From Phytoactinopolyspora halotolerans (lineage in GTDB: Bacteria; Actinomycetota; Actinomycetes; Jiangellales; Jiangellaceae): a DNA stretch of 64,000 nucleotides. The position numbers were made by a program, and so were the translations under genes. The notes beneath the pieces are model-generated. The model ran no database searches. It was given only the letters and a program-made list of their open reading frames with translations, and was not told the DNA's origin. The DNA is taken from NCBI RefSeq assembly GCF_010550675.1, contig NZ_JAAGOA010000021.1:1-64000 (forward strand), in the 5' to 3' direction. Position 1 is the stretch's first letter, and each line of letters opens with the position of its first letter. Shown here in pieces: positions 8,240 to 18,155 of the stretch.

Positions 8240-10852
8240 GTGAGTCGCACCGCCCGCGTCGTCGATCTTTGGAGCGCAGCCCGTGCCATGGCGTTCAGTC
8301 CCGTTCCCTTCCTGGTAGGACTCAGACGAGTCTTCGTGGCCATCGGCGTCAGCGCGCTCTGCGGTGTACTGATGGCGGGGATTGTGCTGCCTGTTGTGGG
8401 GGCCCTGGGCCTCGGCGCTCGCGTCGGCTCGGAGTGGTTCGACGACATGACCATCGACTTCGAGCCCGGCCCCCTTGCGGAGACGTCACGCATCCTCGAC
8501 GCCGACGGGAGGGTCCTGGCGACGTTCTTCGACGAGAACCGTGACTACGTCGAGCTGGACGAGATCGCGGACGTGATGATCGACGCCATTCTGGCCGTCG
8601 AGGACGACCGGTTCTTCGAACGCGGACCGATCGACTTCCAGGGCACGCTTCGCGCGTTCATCCGCAACGTCGAGGCCGGCGAGACGCAGGCCGGCGGCTC
8701 CACCCTGACGCAGCAGTACGTGAAGCTGGTGCGAGTCTCACAGGCCCAGAACGCCCAGGAGCGGTCGTCGGTACTGGCCAGTGACGGGGTTGACGGCTAC
8801 CGTCGCAAGCTTGACGAGCTGCGCATGGCGATATCGGTAGAGCAGGAGTACACGAAGGAGGAGATCCTCGAGCGCTACCTCAATATCGCGTTCTTCGGCT
8901 CGCGCGCGTACGGAGTGGAAGCCGCGGCGCGCACCTATTTCTCCGTCGGCGCCGGCGAACTGACACTGGCGCAGGCCGCACTGCTCGCCGGCATCGTACA
9001 GAGCCCGAACCGCTATGACCCGAACCGGAACCCGGACGCCGCGCTGGCCCGGCGCAACGTCGTGCTCGGCCGTATGGCGGAGACCGGAATGATCAGCGAG
9101 TTGACGGCCGCCGAGCTCCGCGGAACCGATCTCGACCTGAAACCTCGATCGGTGTCCAACGGGTGCGTCGACTCCTATGCCGGCTTCTACTGTGACTACG
9201 TCGTCAACGAGATCCGAACCATCGAGGAACTCGGGAGCACGCCGGAGGAGCGGGAGCACGCGTTGACCCGTGGCGGTCTGACCATCGAGTCGACGCTCCG
9301 CCGCAGCGTCCAGCGCACCGCGGAGGGCGCCGTCTCCGAACGGGTCGCCGCCACCGACGAGGCCATTGCGTCGCTGGCAGCCATCGAGCCCGGTACCGGC
9401 GACATTCAGGCGCTCGCCAACTCGCGCGAGTACGGCGTCGACGGCGAGGGAGTCAGCAACTTCAACTACGCCGTCGACCGGGACATGGGCGGCAGCGTCG
9501 GCATGCAGCCGGGATCAGCCGCCAAAGCCTTCGTGCTGGCCGCCGCAGTGAAGCAAGGGATCGGCCTGGGGACGTCCTTCAGTTCCCCGGCGCAGATCTC
9601 GGTGCCGATCAGCCGGTACTCGGACTGCGACGGACGCATCCGCAGCAGTGAGACCTGGAGGCCCAAGAACTACGACGGCGGTTACGGCGGCATCGACGTC
9701 AGAACGGCGACCGAGCGGTCGGTCAACACGTTCTTTGCCCAGTTGGCCGTGGAGACGGGCCTGTGCGAACCGGCGAAGCTCGCGCAGAAGATGGGTGCCG
9801 GTCGTGCTGACGGCAGCGACTACAGGACGTTCCCGGCCTCGGTACTCGGTGCCAACGAGGTGTCGCCGCTCGGCATGGCCCAGGCATATGCGACGTTCGC
9901 GAACCGGGGCGTGCACTGCCAGCCGAGGGCCGTCGTGAAGGTGAAGAATCGTTCCGGCAAGGTCGTCGTCGATCGTTCCGAGCCGGACTGTGAGCGGGTG
10001 CTGGAGAAGAACGTGGCGGACACGGTCAACTCCGTGCTGGAAGGTGTTGTCCACAACGCGGGCGGCACCGGCGGGCGGATGCAGCTGGAAGATGGTCGTC
10101 GGGCGGCGGGCAAGACCGGCACGACGAACGGCGCGGTCGCGGTGTGGTTCGTCGGCTACACGCCTCAGCTGGCCACCGCCGTCGCCGTGGCCGACGTCGA
10201 CGGCGACGAGCGCGACGGCGGACGTCTTCGCAGCTTGGATGGCATGAGCTTCAACGGAGAACAGATCCCGCAAGCGTGTGGCGGGTGCATTCCGGGTCCG
10301 ATCTGGAAGCACTTCATGGATGAGATCCTCGAGGGAGAGCCGAAGAAGACGTTCAACCGGCCGCGGGGCATCACGCGGCGTGACGACTCCGGCGGAGGTT
10401 CGACGCCGTCACGAGACTCGTCGAACGACGACGCGGGCTCGAGTGGCGGGGACCGCAACAGCGGAAGCGGCGACATGAACAGCGACACGACGGGCGGCGG
10501 CCAAGGCTCGTCGGAACGGACGGACGGCGGCGGCTCGGATGGCAGCGACGGGCGGGGCGGTGACGGCAACGACGGCGACCGTGGCGGCGGGGGCGACGGT
10601 GGAAGCACCGGCGGTGACGGCGGTGGTGGCTCCGGCACCCCCGATGACCCGCCGTCGTCGGTGCCGCCTCCACCCGCCGGTGGCGGCGACGCGAACGGCA
10701 ATGGCGACGGAGGCGGGGACGGCCATGGTGGCGGGGACGGCAGCGGCGGTGGCACGGACAACGACGGTTGGGGTAGCGAAGATCGTGAAGACGGCGGCGG
10801 CGACTGGGGGAACGGAGACTCCAATCCGGATCCAGACGACAGCGGCTGGTGA
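8240..10852 (+). CDS. bifunctional class A penicillin-binding protein (transglycosylase/transpeptidase)
   Basis: Polymerises lipid II glycan strands and cross-links peptides outside the membrane. With the GTG start at 8240 it has 870 residues. A membrane helix (~35-65) is followed by a GT51 domain with EDDRFF (~120) and GGSTLTQQ (~152). The transpeptidase domain has SAAK (~425), SVN (~494) and KTGT (~624). The last ~155 residues are a Gly/Asp/Ser-rich, low-complexity extracellular tail ending NPDPDDSGW, typical of actinobacterial PonA-like proteins but long. The frame is open back to GTG 8159, and ATG 8288 is another possible start. No candidate has a strong ribosome binding site; 8240 was chosen because the product begins SRTARV before the membrane helix. 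Confidence 0.9.
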   Translation: MSRTARVVDLWSAARAMAFSPVPFLVGLRRVFVAIGVSALCGVLMAGIVLPVVGALGLGARVGSEWFDDMTIDFEPGPLAETSRILDADGRVLATFFDENRDYVELDEIADVMIDAILAVEDDRFFERGPIDFQGTLRAFIRNVEAGETQAGGSTLTQQYVKLVRVSQAQNAQERSSVLASDGVDGYRRKLDELRMAISVEQEYTKEEILERYLNIAFFGSRAYGVEAAARTYFSVGAGELTLAQAALLAGIVQSPNRYDPNRNPDAALARRNVVLGRMAETGMISELTAAELRGTDLDLKPRSVSNGCVDSYAGFYCDYVVNEIRTIEELGSTPEEREHALTRGGLTIESTLRRSVQRTAEGAVSERVAATDEAIASLAAIEPGTGDIQALANSREYGVDGEGVSNFNYAVDRDMGGSVGMQPGSAAKAFVLAAAVKQGIGLGTSFSSPAQISVPISRYSDCDGRIRSSETWRPKNYDGGYGGIDVRTATERSVNTFFAQLAVETGLCEPAKLAQKMGAGRADGSDYRTFPASVLGANEVSPLGMAQAYATFANRGVHCQPRAVVKVKNRSGKVVVDRSEPDCERVLEKNVADTVNSVLEGVVHNAGGTGGRMQLEDGRRAAGKTGTTNGAVAVWFVGYTPQLATAVAVADVDGDERDGGRLRSLDGMSFNGEQIPQACGGCIPGPIWKHFMDEILEGEPKKTFNRPRGITRRDDSGGGSTPSRDSSNDDAGSSGGDRNSGSGDMNSDTTGGGQGSSERTDGGGSDGSDGRGGDGNDGDRGGGGDGGSTGGDGGGGSGTPDDPPSSVPPPPAGGGDANGNGDGGGDGHGGGDGSGGGTDNDGWGSEDREDGGGDWGNGDSNPDPDDSGW

Positions 10853-10913
10853 GCGGCGACGTAGCGGCCTGGCCATGGCAGTGCCCGCGTAGCTGACGTG
10901 GTGCGGAGCCTCA

Positions 10914-10963
10914 AGCGAAATGCAATGTGGTCGCCCCAGCGACCGCAATGTCGGTCATTCAGC
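10914..10963. repeat. intergenic palindromic element, copy C
   Basis: Left half GCGAAATGCAATGTGGTCGC, right half its imperfect complement (GCGACCGCAATGTCGGTCAT). It lies between the penicillin-binding protein gene and the gene at 11203, about 60 nt after the former's stop. Confidence 0.65.
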
Positions 10964-11202
10964 CCGTAGTCGGCAGTGACTGGGTCGCGCGATCGGCTCG
11001 GCAGGTCGCAGCCCGACCCCGTTTGACTCCCGCAGCGTCGTCGATGAGCGAAGTGACGGTGCCTGGTTGGACCACACGGGAAGAGAATGCGCAGAATACC
11101 AAGCTCGCTGACATGGACGTTTCATCGGCTGGGATGCGGTGTCGCCGGAAAGGTGACCTCGGGAGGCTGCGGCGGCGCGCGGACGCGGTAGGTTGGTGGG
11201 CC

Positions 11203-13188
11203 ATGGCGAAGGATCCGGTAGCGGCCCTGATGGACGAGTTGGTGCAGTGGGTTCTCCGGCCCGAGTATGAGGCCGATGGTGACCCTGCCGAGGCGGATAT
11301 GCTGTTGCGGTACCTCACCGACTACGTCGGCGTGACGGACCTGCGCGAACTCGAACCGGCACACCTGCACGAGCTGCTGCTCCGGGTGTATCCGCGCAAG
11401 GTCGCCGTCGGGAACAGGGAGGAACTCGCGGACACGATCCCCACCGTCCGCGTCATCCTCGACTTCATCGAGGGCACCGAACGGCAGGGCGAGAGTCAGG
11501 TGCGGCAGCTGAGGAAGGCTCTCGACGAGATCGAGCCGCGTTTCGCCGACCAGATGATGAACCCGGCCAACTGGGGCACCGGCCGGACAGTCGCTCAGGC
11601 GATGCTGCGTGACGGCGTCGACTTCGACGACGCCGACGTGGTCGAGGAGTGGATGTCCGAGTTCGACGAGGCCCACAGGAAAAGCCCGCGCGACGCTCTC
11701 TCCGACGCCGACCTGCTGCCGAAGACCGCTGCACTGCTGAACGGCGACGGTTTGGACGAGTTCCTGGACAGCCTGTCCGATCTGGATGCCTCGGGTGGTC
11801 TGGATCCAGAGCTGCTCGAGATGCTCGGATTGGCTGACGGTTTCCCGCCGATCCGGCTGCCGGACGAGTCCGAGCTCGCCGACGCCGCGCGCGCGAGCGG
11901 ATTGCTTCTCCGGCTGCGGAAGCTCATCGAATGGGTGGGTGACAGCCGAGCTGTCGGCGACGACGGCGAACTCGCTCCCGCAGACGCCGTGGAAGCGGCC
12001 GAAGCCCTGGGCATTCCCGTTCCGGCCGGAAAGAACGACGACGGCGCTCGGCCGGGCTCGCCGGATGAACCGAGCGTGAGCAGCATGCGCGAGCTGCCCG
12101 AGTTGCTCCATCTGTGGCGGATCGCCGAGGAAGCGGAGCTGTACTCCGACCGCGTCGACCACGTCCGTGTCGACCAGGACGACCAGGAGTGGCAGTCCGA
12201 CGAAGGAATCCTCGATCTCTGGGCGTCGGTGTTCAGCGCGGTGACCGCCGAGACGCTGTCCATTCATGCCGAGGTGCACAAGTGGGACGAGCTAGTGCTC
12301 GAGGGAGCGGGCAGCATCGTGGCGCTGATGCTGTTCGTCGCCCGCGAGCAGGGCGTGTCCAAAGCCGAGCTGAGCGAGCTGGTGCAAGAGACGTCGACGG
12401 ACCACCTCCCGCCGGCCAAGGCCCAGAAGGCGTGGAAACTGTTCTGCAAGCACGGTGATCCAGTACAGGTGCTGCTGGATCGGCTCGACGAACACGGCGC
12501 GGTAGAGATCGACGACGAGGCGGTCCGGCTCACGCCGCTCGGGCTCTGGGGGATGCGCGCGAATCTGGAGGAGATCGGGGTCGAGGTGCCCCTGCTGCCG
12601 CCCACCGAGGAGATGACCGCCGAGGATCTGGTGCGTGCGGCCGCGGGGCTGACCGAGGACGACCTGGAGGCCGAGTCATCGGCATGGGTGGCGTTGCGTC
12701 CGGCGGAGCAGGCGGTGGACGAACTGCTGACGGTCGCGTCGTCGGGCGGCGCGGGTGAGCGGATGATGGCCACCTCGCTCGCGCTGGGTGTCGGTGCGGT
12801 GGCGGAGCGGCGCTGGAAGGACGCGCTCGAGCGCGTCGAGCTGCGGCCGTACGCGAAGATGGCGCTCGCGACGTTCGCCGGTGCCGACCCGGCCGATCCG
12901 GGCAGCGTCCCTGATGACCTGCAGCCGGAGCTGGCCGATGTGGCATGGATGTTGACCGACGTGTTCGCTGCGACGGCGGATGAGCTGGAGCCCGACGAGG
13001 TCGTCGGTCAGCTTCAGGAATCTGTCCCGGCGGGTCAGGAGACTGAGATATTCGAGGCGATGTGCCGGTTGCCGCACCCCGACGTGCACTCGGTGCTCGA
13101 CCGGCTTGGCCGGCTACACCCGGACAAGAAGATCGCCAAGGCAGCCCGCAAGGCCGCGTTCAAGGCAGGGTCCCGCCCACGAGCCTGA
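11203..13188 (+). CDS. large soluble helical protein of unknown function
   Basis: 661 residues from ATG 11203. The open frame extends upstream to 10927 through palindromic element C, so that part is unlikely to be coding. The protein is acidic and helical, with no signal peptide and no membrane segment. The N-terminal ~80 residues resemble a small bundle ending PTVRVILDFIEG. Around residues 415-480 there is a winged-helix-like stretch, VLLDRLDEHGAVEIDDEAV followed by LTPLGLWGMRANLEE. The C-terminal end is basic (KKIAKAARKAAFKAG). I do not recognise the family with confidence. The gene stands alone between two palindromic elements. Confidence 0.75.
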   Translation: MAKDPVAALMDELVQWVLRPEYEADGDPAEADMLLRYLTDYVGVTDLRELEPAHLHELLLRVYPRKVAVGNREELADTIPTVRVILDFIEGTERQGESQVRQLRKALDEIEPRFADQMMNPANWGTGRTVAQAMLRDGVDFDDADVVEEWMSEFDEAHRKSPRDALSDADLLPKTAALLNGDGLDEFLDSLSDLDASGGLDPELLEMLGLADGFPPIRLPDESELADAARASGLLLRLRKLIEWVGDSRAVGDDGELAPADAVEAAEALGIPVPAGKNDDGARPGSPDEPSVSSMRELPELLHLWRIAEEAELYSDRVDHVRVDQDDQEWQSDEGILDLWASVFSAVTAETLSIHAEVHKWDELVLEGAGSIVALMLFVAREQGVSKAELSELVQETSTDHLPPAKAQKAWKLFCKHGDPVQVLLDRLDEHGAVEIDDEAVRLTPLGLWGMRANLEEIGVEVPLLPPTEEMTAEDLVRAAAGLTEDDLEAESSAWVALRPAEQAVDELLTVASSGGAGERMMATSLALGVGAVAERRWKDALERVELRPYAKMALATFAGADPADPGSVPDDLQPELADVAWMLTDVFAATADELEPDEVVGQLQESVPAGQETEIFEAMCRLPHPDVHSVLDRLGRLHPDKKIAKAARKAAFKAGSRPRA

Positions 13189-13245
13189 CAAGCCACCGTT
13201 CACGGGCCGGAGGCCGTCGCGCCCCCGAGGACGGAGCTGCGACAA

Positions 13246-13292
13246 GAGACATGCATTCCGGTCGTCCGGGCGACCACGATGCATTTCGCTTT
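13246..13292. repeat. intergenic palindromic element, copy D
   Basis: Left half GAGACATGCATTCCGGTCG, right half GCGACCACGATGCATTTCGC; the arms pair over about 20 nt with a few mismatches. It lies just downstream of the gene ending at 13188. Confidence 0.7.
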
Positions 13293-13504
13293 GGCTTGGC
13301 TGGCAATCATGTGCTGCTGGATGTGCTTGGTAGAGCGCTGTGGAGCTCTATAGCGCGTGATAGGAGCAGTTTGTCCGCGCTACATCGTGTAGTGTCGTGA
13401 TCATGGCGCCTCGACAAAGATCAGCGAAGGCCGTCTTTTGGTCGCTCACCCAACGGTGGCGTTCGGTCGTAGGTGGAAGACACCGACGCTCGACACAAAA
13501 AAGT

Positions 13505-13524
13505 GCGGCCCCCGTGGGGGCCGC
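13505..13524. terminator. GC-rich hairpin flanked by A and T runs
   Basis: Stem GCGGCCCC/GGGGCCGC with a 4-nt loop. On the left is ACAAAAAAG and on the right CTTGTT. Read leftwards it has a strong U tract, so it could terminate in both directions. It sits 80 nt before the NYN gene, so it may instead act as a leader attenuator. Confidence 0.5.
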
Positions 13525-13605
13525 CTTGTTGGCCGTAACCAACGTCGTACTCAACACGCTAGCGTGGCGGCCGCCGTCACGCAAACTCTGCAGAGGGTCC
13601 TGGCT

Positions 13606-14349
13606 GTGGACATCGTGGCATACGTCGACGCGCTGAATCTCTACCACGGGCTCACAAGCCGGTACGGAGACGCCTACTCGTGGCGCGACGTCGTTGAGCT
13701 GGTCAGGCGCATGCGCCAGCATGACACAGTCGTCAAGGTCAAATACTTCACGGCGATCGTGGCGGGTGAACCTGATGCGGCGGCGAGGCAGGAAAGCTAT
13801 CTCGCTGCGCTGACCGCCTACCGGCCGGAGGTTGAGGTCATCCGCGGCCACTTCAAGAAGAAGACCGCTCGATGCCGGCACTGCCGCGCCAGGTACTCGT
13901 GTGCGTGTGATCCTCCGCAGCAGTACAAGACCCACGAAGAGAAGCTGACAGACGTGGCACTGGGAGTGGCCATGACGGCGGACGCCGCTACCAGAAGTGG
14001 CGACATGTCGCTGTTGATCTCAGCCGACACCGATTTTCAGCCAGCCGTGGAGATGTCACTTCGCCTCGATCCGGCAAGACCCGTCATCGTGGCCTGTCCA
14101 CCTGGCCGGATTGGCCCGAGGCACAACCTCAACGGCAGAGTCGTGGCGTTCCCCATCCCGGAGAGACACCTGCGGGATTCATTATTGCCGGACGTCGTCA
14201 CTGCGAGCGACGGGCGGACGTACGCGCGTCCGACGAAGTGGAGACAAGCCGCCGACGCGCCGCGCGTGAACGAGCCTCCTGAGAGTGAACTACTGCTCAT
14301 GCCTGCCTCGTGTGAAGGTGAGCCGGCGGCCGCGGCGCGGTCAACGTGA
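13606..14349 (+). CDS. NYN-domain ribonuclease-like protein
   Basis: 247 residues from GTG 13606, with AGAGGG at 13592-13597 placed 8 nt upstream. The frame is open farther upstream, but there it crosses the hairpin at 13505. NYN (PIN-like) features are VDALNLYHG near the N-terminus, KLTDVALGVAMTADA in the middle and ISADTDFQPAV (~145), giving the usual cluster of Asp residues for metal-dependent RNA cleavage. Between them is a cysteine group, CRHCRARYSCAC (~88-99), a likely zinc-binding insertion seen in part of this family. The last 9 bases overlap the convergent phosphoesterase gene. The RNA substrate is unknown. Confidence 0.85.
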   Translation: MDIVAYVDALNLYHGLTSRYGDAYSWRDVVELVRRMRQHDTVVKVKYFTAIVAGEPDAAARQESYLAALTAYRPEVEVIRGHFKKKTARCRHCRARYSCACDPPQQYKTHEEKLTDVALGVAMTADAATRSGDMSLLISADTDFQPAVEMSLRLDPARPVIVACPPGRIGPRHNLNGRVVAFPIPERHLRDSLLPDVVTASDGRTYARPTKWRQAADAPRVNEPPESELLLMPASCEGEPAAAARST

Positions 14350-14934
14350 CGTCGACGGGAGCTTGGCAAGCTCCTCTGCCAGCACCTGGGCGGACACGGG
14401 CGCGTAGTCCCAGACGTCGACGCCGACGTTGATCTGCCGGCCGTGGACTCGCCACGCGTCGTGCACGTGGCCGCAGATCAACGGGCGCCCTTCATCGGAA
14501 GGACGGCGATCGGCGTACCGGTCACTCTCGGTGTGGTCGCCCACGTAGGGCAGGTGTGAGAGATCGACGTCGTGATCGCCGACCGAATGGTGACGGACGA
14601 CACCGGATTCATGGACGGCGGCGAAGCCCGCATCGAGGTACTCGGAGACGGCCCGCCTGGCTCGTTCCGACCGCCGGTTCCCGGTCCAGCACGCGTCGTG
14701 GTTGCCGGCCACCAGGATCTTGGTGCCGTTCAGCGACGCCACCGGGCCGAGCTTCTTCGGCGTGAGCGAGACGTCGCCGAGTACCCACACGGTGTCGTCG
14801 TCCGCGACGCGACTGTTCCACCGTTCGACCAGGCCCGCGTCCATCTCTTCGGGCGTATCCCACGGTCGGTCGGAGTACGTGATGATGTTGGCGTGGCCGA
14901 AGTGCAGATCGGCGGTGTACCAGGTCGCACTCAT
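14341..14934 (-). CDS. calcineurin-like metallophosphoesterase
   Basis: 197 residues carrying the family metal-binding motifs in order: DLHFGH (~9-14), GDVS (~53), GNHD (~77-80) and GHVH (~155-158). These bind two metals and cleave phosphomonoesters or diesters. The short length and the DLHFGH start match the small single-domain hydrolases annotated only as phosphoesterases; the substrate cannot be read. It overlaps the convergent NYN gene by 9 bp. Confidence 0.88.
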   Translation of the reverse strand: MSATWYTADLHFGHANIITYSDRPWDTPEEMDAGLVERWNSRVADDDTVWVLGDVSLTPKKLGPVASLNGTKILVAGNHDACWTGNRRSERARRAVSEYLDAGFAAVHESGVVRHHSVGDHDVDLSHLPYVGDHTESDRYADRRPSDEGRPLICGHVHDAWRVHGRQINVGVDVWDYAPVSAQVLAEELAKLPSTSR

Positions 14935-15023
14935 GCCTCATACCGTGCCCGAATCCGAGCGCGAACTCACCTGAAATATCGCGCCTCACCTGTCACCGAC
15001 GGCCCCGACGGCCGTGCGTCCCA

Positions 15024-15072
15024 AGGAGCATGCATTTTGGTCGCGCGAGTGACCACAACGCATGCTCTTTTC
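15024..15072. repeat. intergenic palindromic element, copy E (best preserved)
   Basis: Left half AAGGAGCATGCATTTTGGTC, right half GACCACAACGCATGCTCTTT. The arms pair over about 22 nt with few mismatches. It stands between the divergent metallophosphoesterase and LAL regulator genes. Confidence 0.75.
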
Positions 15073-15306
15073 GGGCGCGCCTTCGTCACGGTGCGTCGCC
15101 GTGCCGGAGAGATCCGATGAATGGTCACGGTCGGGTGAACTTTCGCTCACTTCCTGAGAATGTCCCGCGATAAGCGTCATACCTTGATCGGGAGCGCGTC
15201 GTGGTGGGTGTTCGCCGACGTCTGATATCGGGCGGGCACGGACGGGCTCACGTGCAGTTTCAGCATGCTCGGGTGGGGCCGAGCGTCGACACGAGGGGAT
15301 AGCTGA

Positions 15307-18072
15307 GTGGTGGATTCTGGTCATGTGGAGATCATCAGTCGGCAGCGCGAACTCGCATCCATCCGCAAGGTGACCGAGGCCCTCGCTCACGGTAACGGCG
15401 GCTCCTTGGCCATCACCGGGCCCGCGGGCATCGGCAAGACCGCCCTGTTGAGAGCGATCACATCCCAAGCGCGCGAGCGGTTCGCCGCCGACGCATCCGC
15501 CTCCGTCGTCATGGTCGCGGCTGCCGAGACCGAGCGGGACTGGCCATACTCCGGTCTCCACCTGGTGTTGTCGGCCGTCGTCGGCGCCGTCCCGGGCGAC
15601 GCACGCGAGAAGGCCGAGTTGCGTGTCGCCGAGGTGGCCGAGCGGCTCCACACGGGCTCCCAGCCGTACGAGGTCGCCATGCGTCTGCAGTCGTTGATGA
15701 CGCTGGCGGACGTCCCGGTGCTGGTCGTCGTCGACGATGCGCATCATCTCGACCTCCGCTCCCAGGAAGTGCTCGGTTTCATCGCCCGCCGCCTGCGGCC
15801 GGTACCTGTCGTGCTGCTCTTCGCCGGCAACCTCGCCGTTCGCCCCGCGCCGGTACTGGACGGGCTGGCGATGCTGAGGCTCGGGGAGCTCGAACCGGGT
15901 GACGCCGGCGAACTGCTGGGCACCGCTCACGGCGACGTCGCAGGCGGCGTCGCCGACGCGCTCACCCGACGCGTCGGCGGCAACCCACGTATCCTGCTGG
16001 AGATCGCCGCGGAGCTGACACCGGAGCAGCGCCGCGGCCGCGCACCGCTGGATCGGTACCTCCCCGTCCCGCCGACCGTCCGGAACATGCTGGTGCCCGG
16101 CTTGGACGGTCTGAGCGACGCTCAGCGGCACGCCCTGCTGGTGGCCACGGTCAGCGAGGACCACACCATCGGGCCGGTGGTGACGGCTCTCGAGCCGGAG
16201 GGCGACGACGTCGTGGAATGGCTGCTCCGGAGCCACCTCGACGTATCCGCCGGGACGTTCACGCTGCGTAACCCCGTGGTCGGATCGATCGTCTGGCACG
16301 AGGCATCCCACGGCGACAAGGTCCGCGCACACCGCGCACTCGCGGATGCGAACGATGGCCTGGCGCCCGACGAAGGCCTGTGGCACCGTGCCCAGGCCCA
16401 GCTCGGTTACGACGACGAACTGGCCGGCGAGTTGCGACGGCGAGCCGACGACCTGCTGCGGCGCGGCGAGCTCGAGCGATCCGTCGCGTTCGCGCGAGAC
16501 TCCGTGCGGCTCACGTCCAGCCCTGCGCTACGGATCGAGCGTCTGCTCTTGGCGGGCGAGCTGGCGCTGCACGCGGGCCGATGCGAGGAGGCTATCCAGA
16601 TAGGGCTGGAACGGCTGCGCACGGACGTCACCGTTGACCAGCGTGCGGACCTGGCGTTGCTGGAGGCCCGCGCCCGGCTCGTCGCCGATGGGCAGCCGCC
16701 GACGGAGCTGATCGACGCGCAGGCCGCGACGTTCGTCGACATGGACCCCGACCGGGCCGCCATGTACTGGCTGGTGGCTGCGGCCGGATTCGCGGACAGG
16801 CTGGAAGCCGACAAGGCCGGGGCGTACGTGGCGCGGGTCGAGCGCATCCTTGCCAGGCTGTCGGAGCCGACGCTCGGACAGTACCGACGGATCGCCGCGT
16901 GGCTGGCGTCCCTCACCGGTGAGCGTGAGCGCGCGACGGAGCTGATCGACGCCGACTCGCATGGATCGGACGTCTTGACCGATGCGGAGCGCTGCACCCG
17001 CCATGCCATGGTGCTCACCCGGCTCGAAAGGTTCGACGAGGCGCGGCAGCTGCTGAGAACCATCACGGACCAGCGACGGTTCGGGGACTCGCCAGTGGTG
17101 TCCGGCTACGCGTATTCGGTCACCGCCGTCCTGGAGATCCGTGCCGGACGGCTGGCCGCCGCGGTCGAGGCAGCGGAGGGATGGGACCGGATGCTCGGCG
17201 GCATATGGCCGCAACGAGGCAAGGCCAAGCTCTACATGATCCGCGCGTTCGCCCTGATGGGTGAGCACGAGAAGGCATTGGAGTGCCATGCGTGGGGCAG
17301 GAAGCTGGCGCACCGTCTCGGGGACTGGTGGACGGCGGCGCTGCTGCAGTCCGAAGCGGGCGCGATGTACCTGCACATGGGCCGGCTCGAGGAGGCTGTC
17401 TCGGTGCTGGAGCGTGCCTACCACTATGCGCTCGAATACGACGACCCCTCGATCCTGACCGTGGAACCCGACTTGGTTGAGGCCTACGTCCGAACCGGCC
17501 AGCGCGAGCGTGCGCGATCCATCCTGGAGGCGTACGAGCCGCGCGCCACCAGGGTGCCGGGCGCGTGGGCGACGCACACGCTGGCGCGGTGTCGTGCACT
17601 GGTGGCCGACGACGAGGAGTCGGTCGTCCTCTTCGAGCGGGCGCTGAACACCTGCGCGGACACGGCCTCACCGGTGGAGCTGGTGCGGACGCTCGTGTGC
17701 TACGGGGAGCGGCTGCGCCGGATGGGGCGGCGTGCCGAGGCGACCGAATGGATACGCCGGGCCACGGTGTGGGCGAACGAGTGCGGGGCGACGGGATTGG
17801 TGACGGCCGAGGAGGAGCTCGGTTCCCCGAATGGAACGACGACGGGCGTCGACGCGCCGGATGATCGTGTGCTCAGCGGGCTCACCGAGGCCGAGCTCCG
17901 CGTGGCGCGGCTTGTCGCGCAGGGGGCGCGTAACCGGGACATCGCCGCGAGGCTCTACGTGTCGGTGCGGACCATCGAGGCTCATCTGGGCCGGATTTAT
18001 CGCAAGCTGTCGGTCCGGTCCCGGGCCGAGCTGGCCGGCATCGTCTCCGCGGCTAAGCCCCGCTCGGGCTAA
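15307..18072 (+). CDS. LuxR family large ATP-binding regulator (LAL), copy 1
   Basis: 921 residues. N-terminal AAA/NTPase: Walker A GPAGIGKT (38-45) and Walker B LVVVDDAHH (~138-146). A long TPR-like helical middle follows. The C-terminal LuxR HTH (~859-915) contains ARNRDIAARLYVSVRTIEAH. It should be a transcription activator controlled by nucleotide and ligand binding. GTG start with AGGGGA at 15294-15299. It is one of three closely related LALs here (also 33780 and 43582), all with a YSGLHLVLS segment ~80 residues in. No obvious target operon follows it: downstream are only gene remnants on the other strand. Confidence 0.9.
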   Translation: MVDSGHVEIISRQRELASIRKVTEALAHGNGGSLAITGPAGIGKTALLRAITSQARERFAADASASVVMVAAAETERDWPYSGLHLVLSAVVGAVPGDAREKAELRVAEVAERLHTGSQPYEVAMRLQSLMTLADVPVLVVVDDAHHLDLRSQEVLGFIARRLRPVPVVLLFAGNLAVRPAPVLDGLAMLRLGELEPGDAGELLGTAHGDVAGGVADALTRRVGGNPRILLEIAAELTPEQRRGRAPLDRYLPVPPTVRNMLVPGLDGLSDAQRHALLVATVSEDHTIGPVVTALEPEGDDVVEWLLRSHLDVSAGTFTLRNPVVGSIVWHEASHGDKVRAHRALADANDGLAPDEGLWHRAQAQLGYDDELAGELRRRADDLLRRGELERSVAFARDSVRLTSSPALRIERLLLAGELALHAGRCEEAIQIGLERLRTDVTVDQRADLALLEARARLVADGQPPTELIDAQAATFVDMDPDRAAMYWLVAAAGFADRLEADKAGAYVARVERILARLSEPTLGQYRRIAAWLASLTGERERATELIDADSHGSDVLTDAERCTRHAMVLTRLERFDEARQLLRTITDQRRFGDSPVVSGYAYSVTAVLEIRAGRLAAAVEAAEGWDRMLGGIWPQRGKAKLYMIRAFALMGEHEKALECHAWGRKLAHRLGDWWTAALLQSEAGAMYLHMGRLEEAVSVLERAYHYALEYDDPSILTVEPDLVEAYVRTGQRERARSILEAYEPRATRVPGAWATHTLARCRALVADDEESVVLFERALNTCADTASPVELVRTLVCYGERLRRMGRRAEATEWIRRATVWANECGATGLVTAEEELGSPNGTTTGVDAPDDRVLSGLTEAELRVARLVAQGARNRDIAARLYVSVRTIEAHLGRIYRKLSVRSRAELAGIVSAAKPRSG

Positions 18073-18155
18073 CGCGGACGAAAGGTCACGCTCATGTGAA
18101 CGGCCGGGCCGCGACGACGGCCACGCGAAGATGGGGGATGTTGAGCCCGATCTGA

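Noticed and set aside
10927-11202. Upstream extension of the 11203 gene
   Set aside because: It begins inside palindromic element C and its translation is low-quality. ATG 11203 begins a regular protein.
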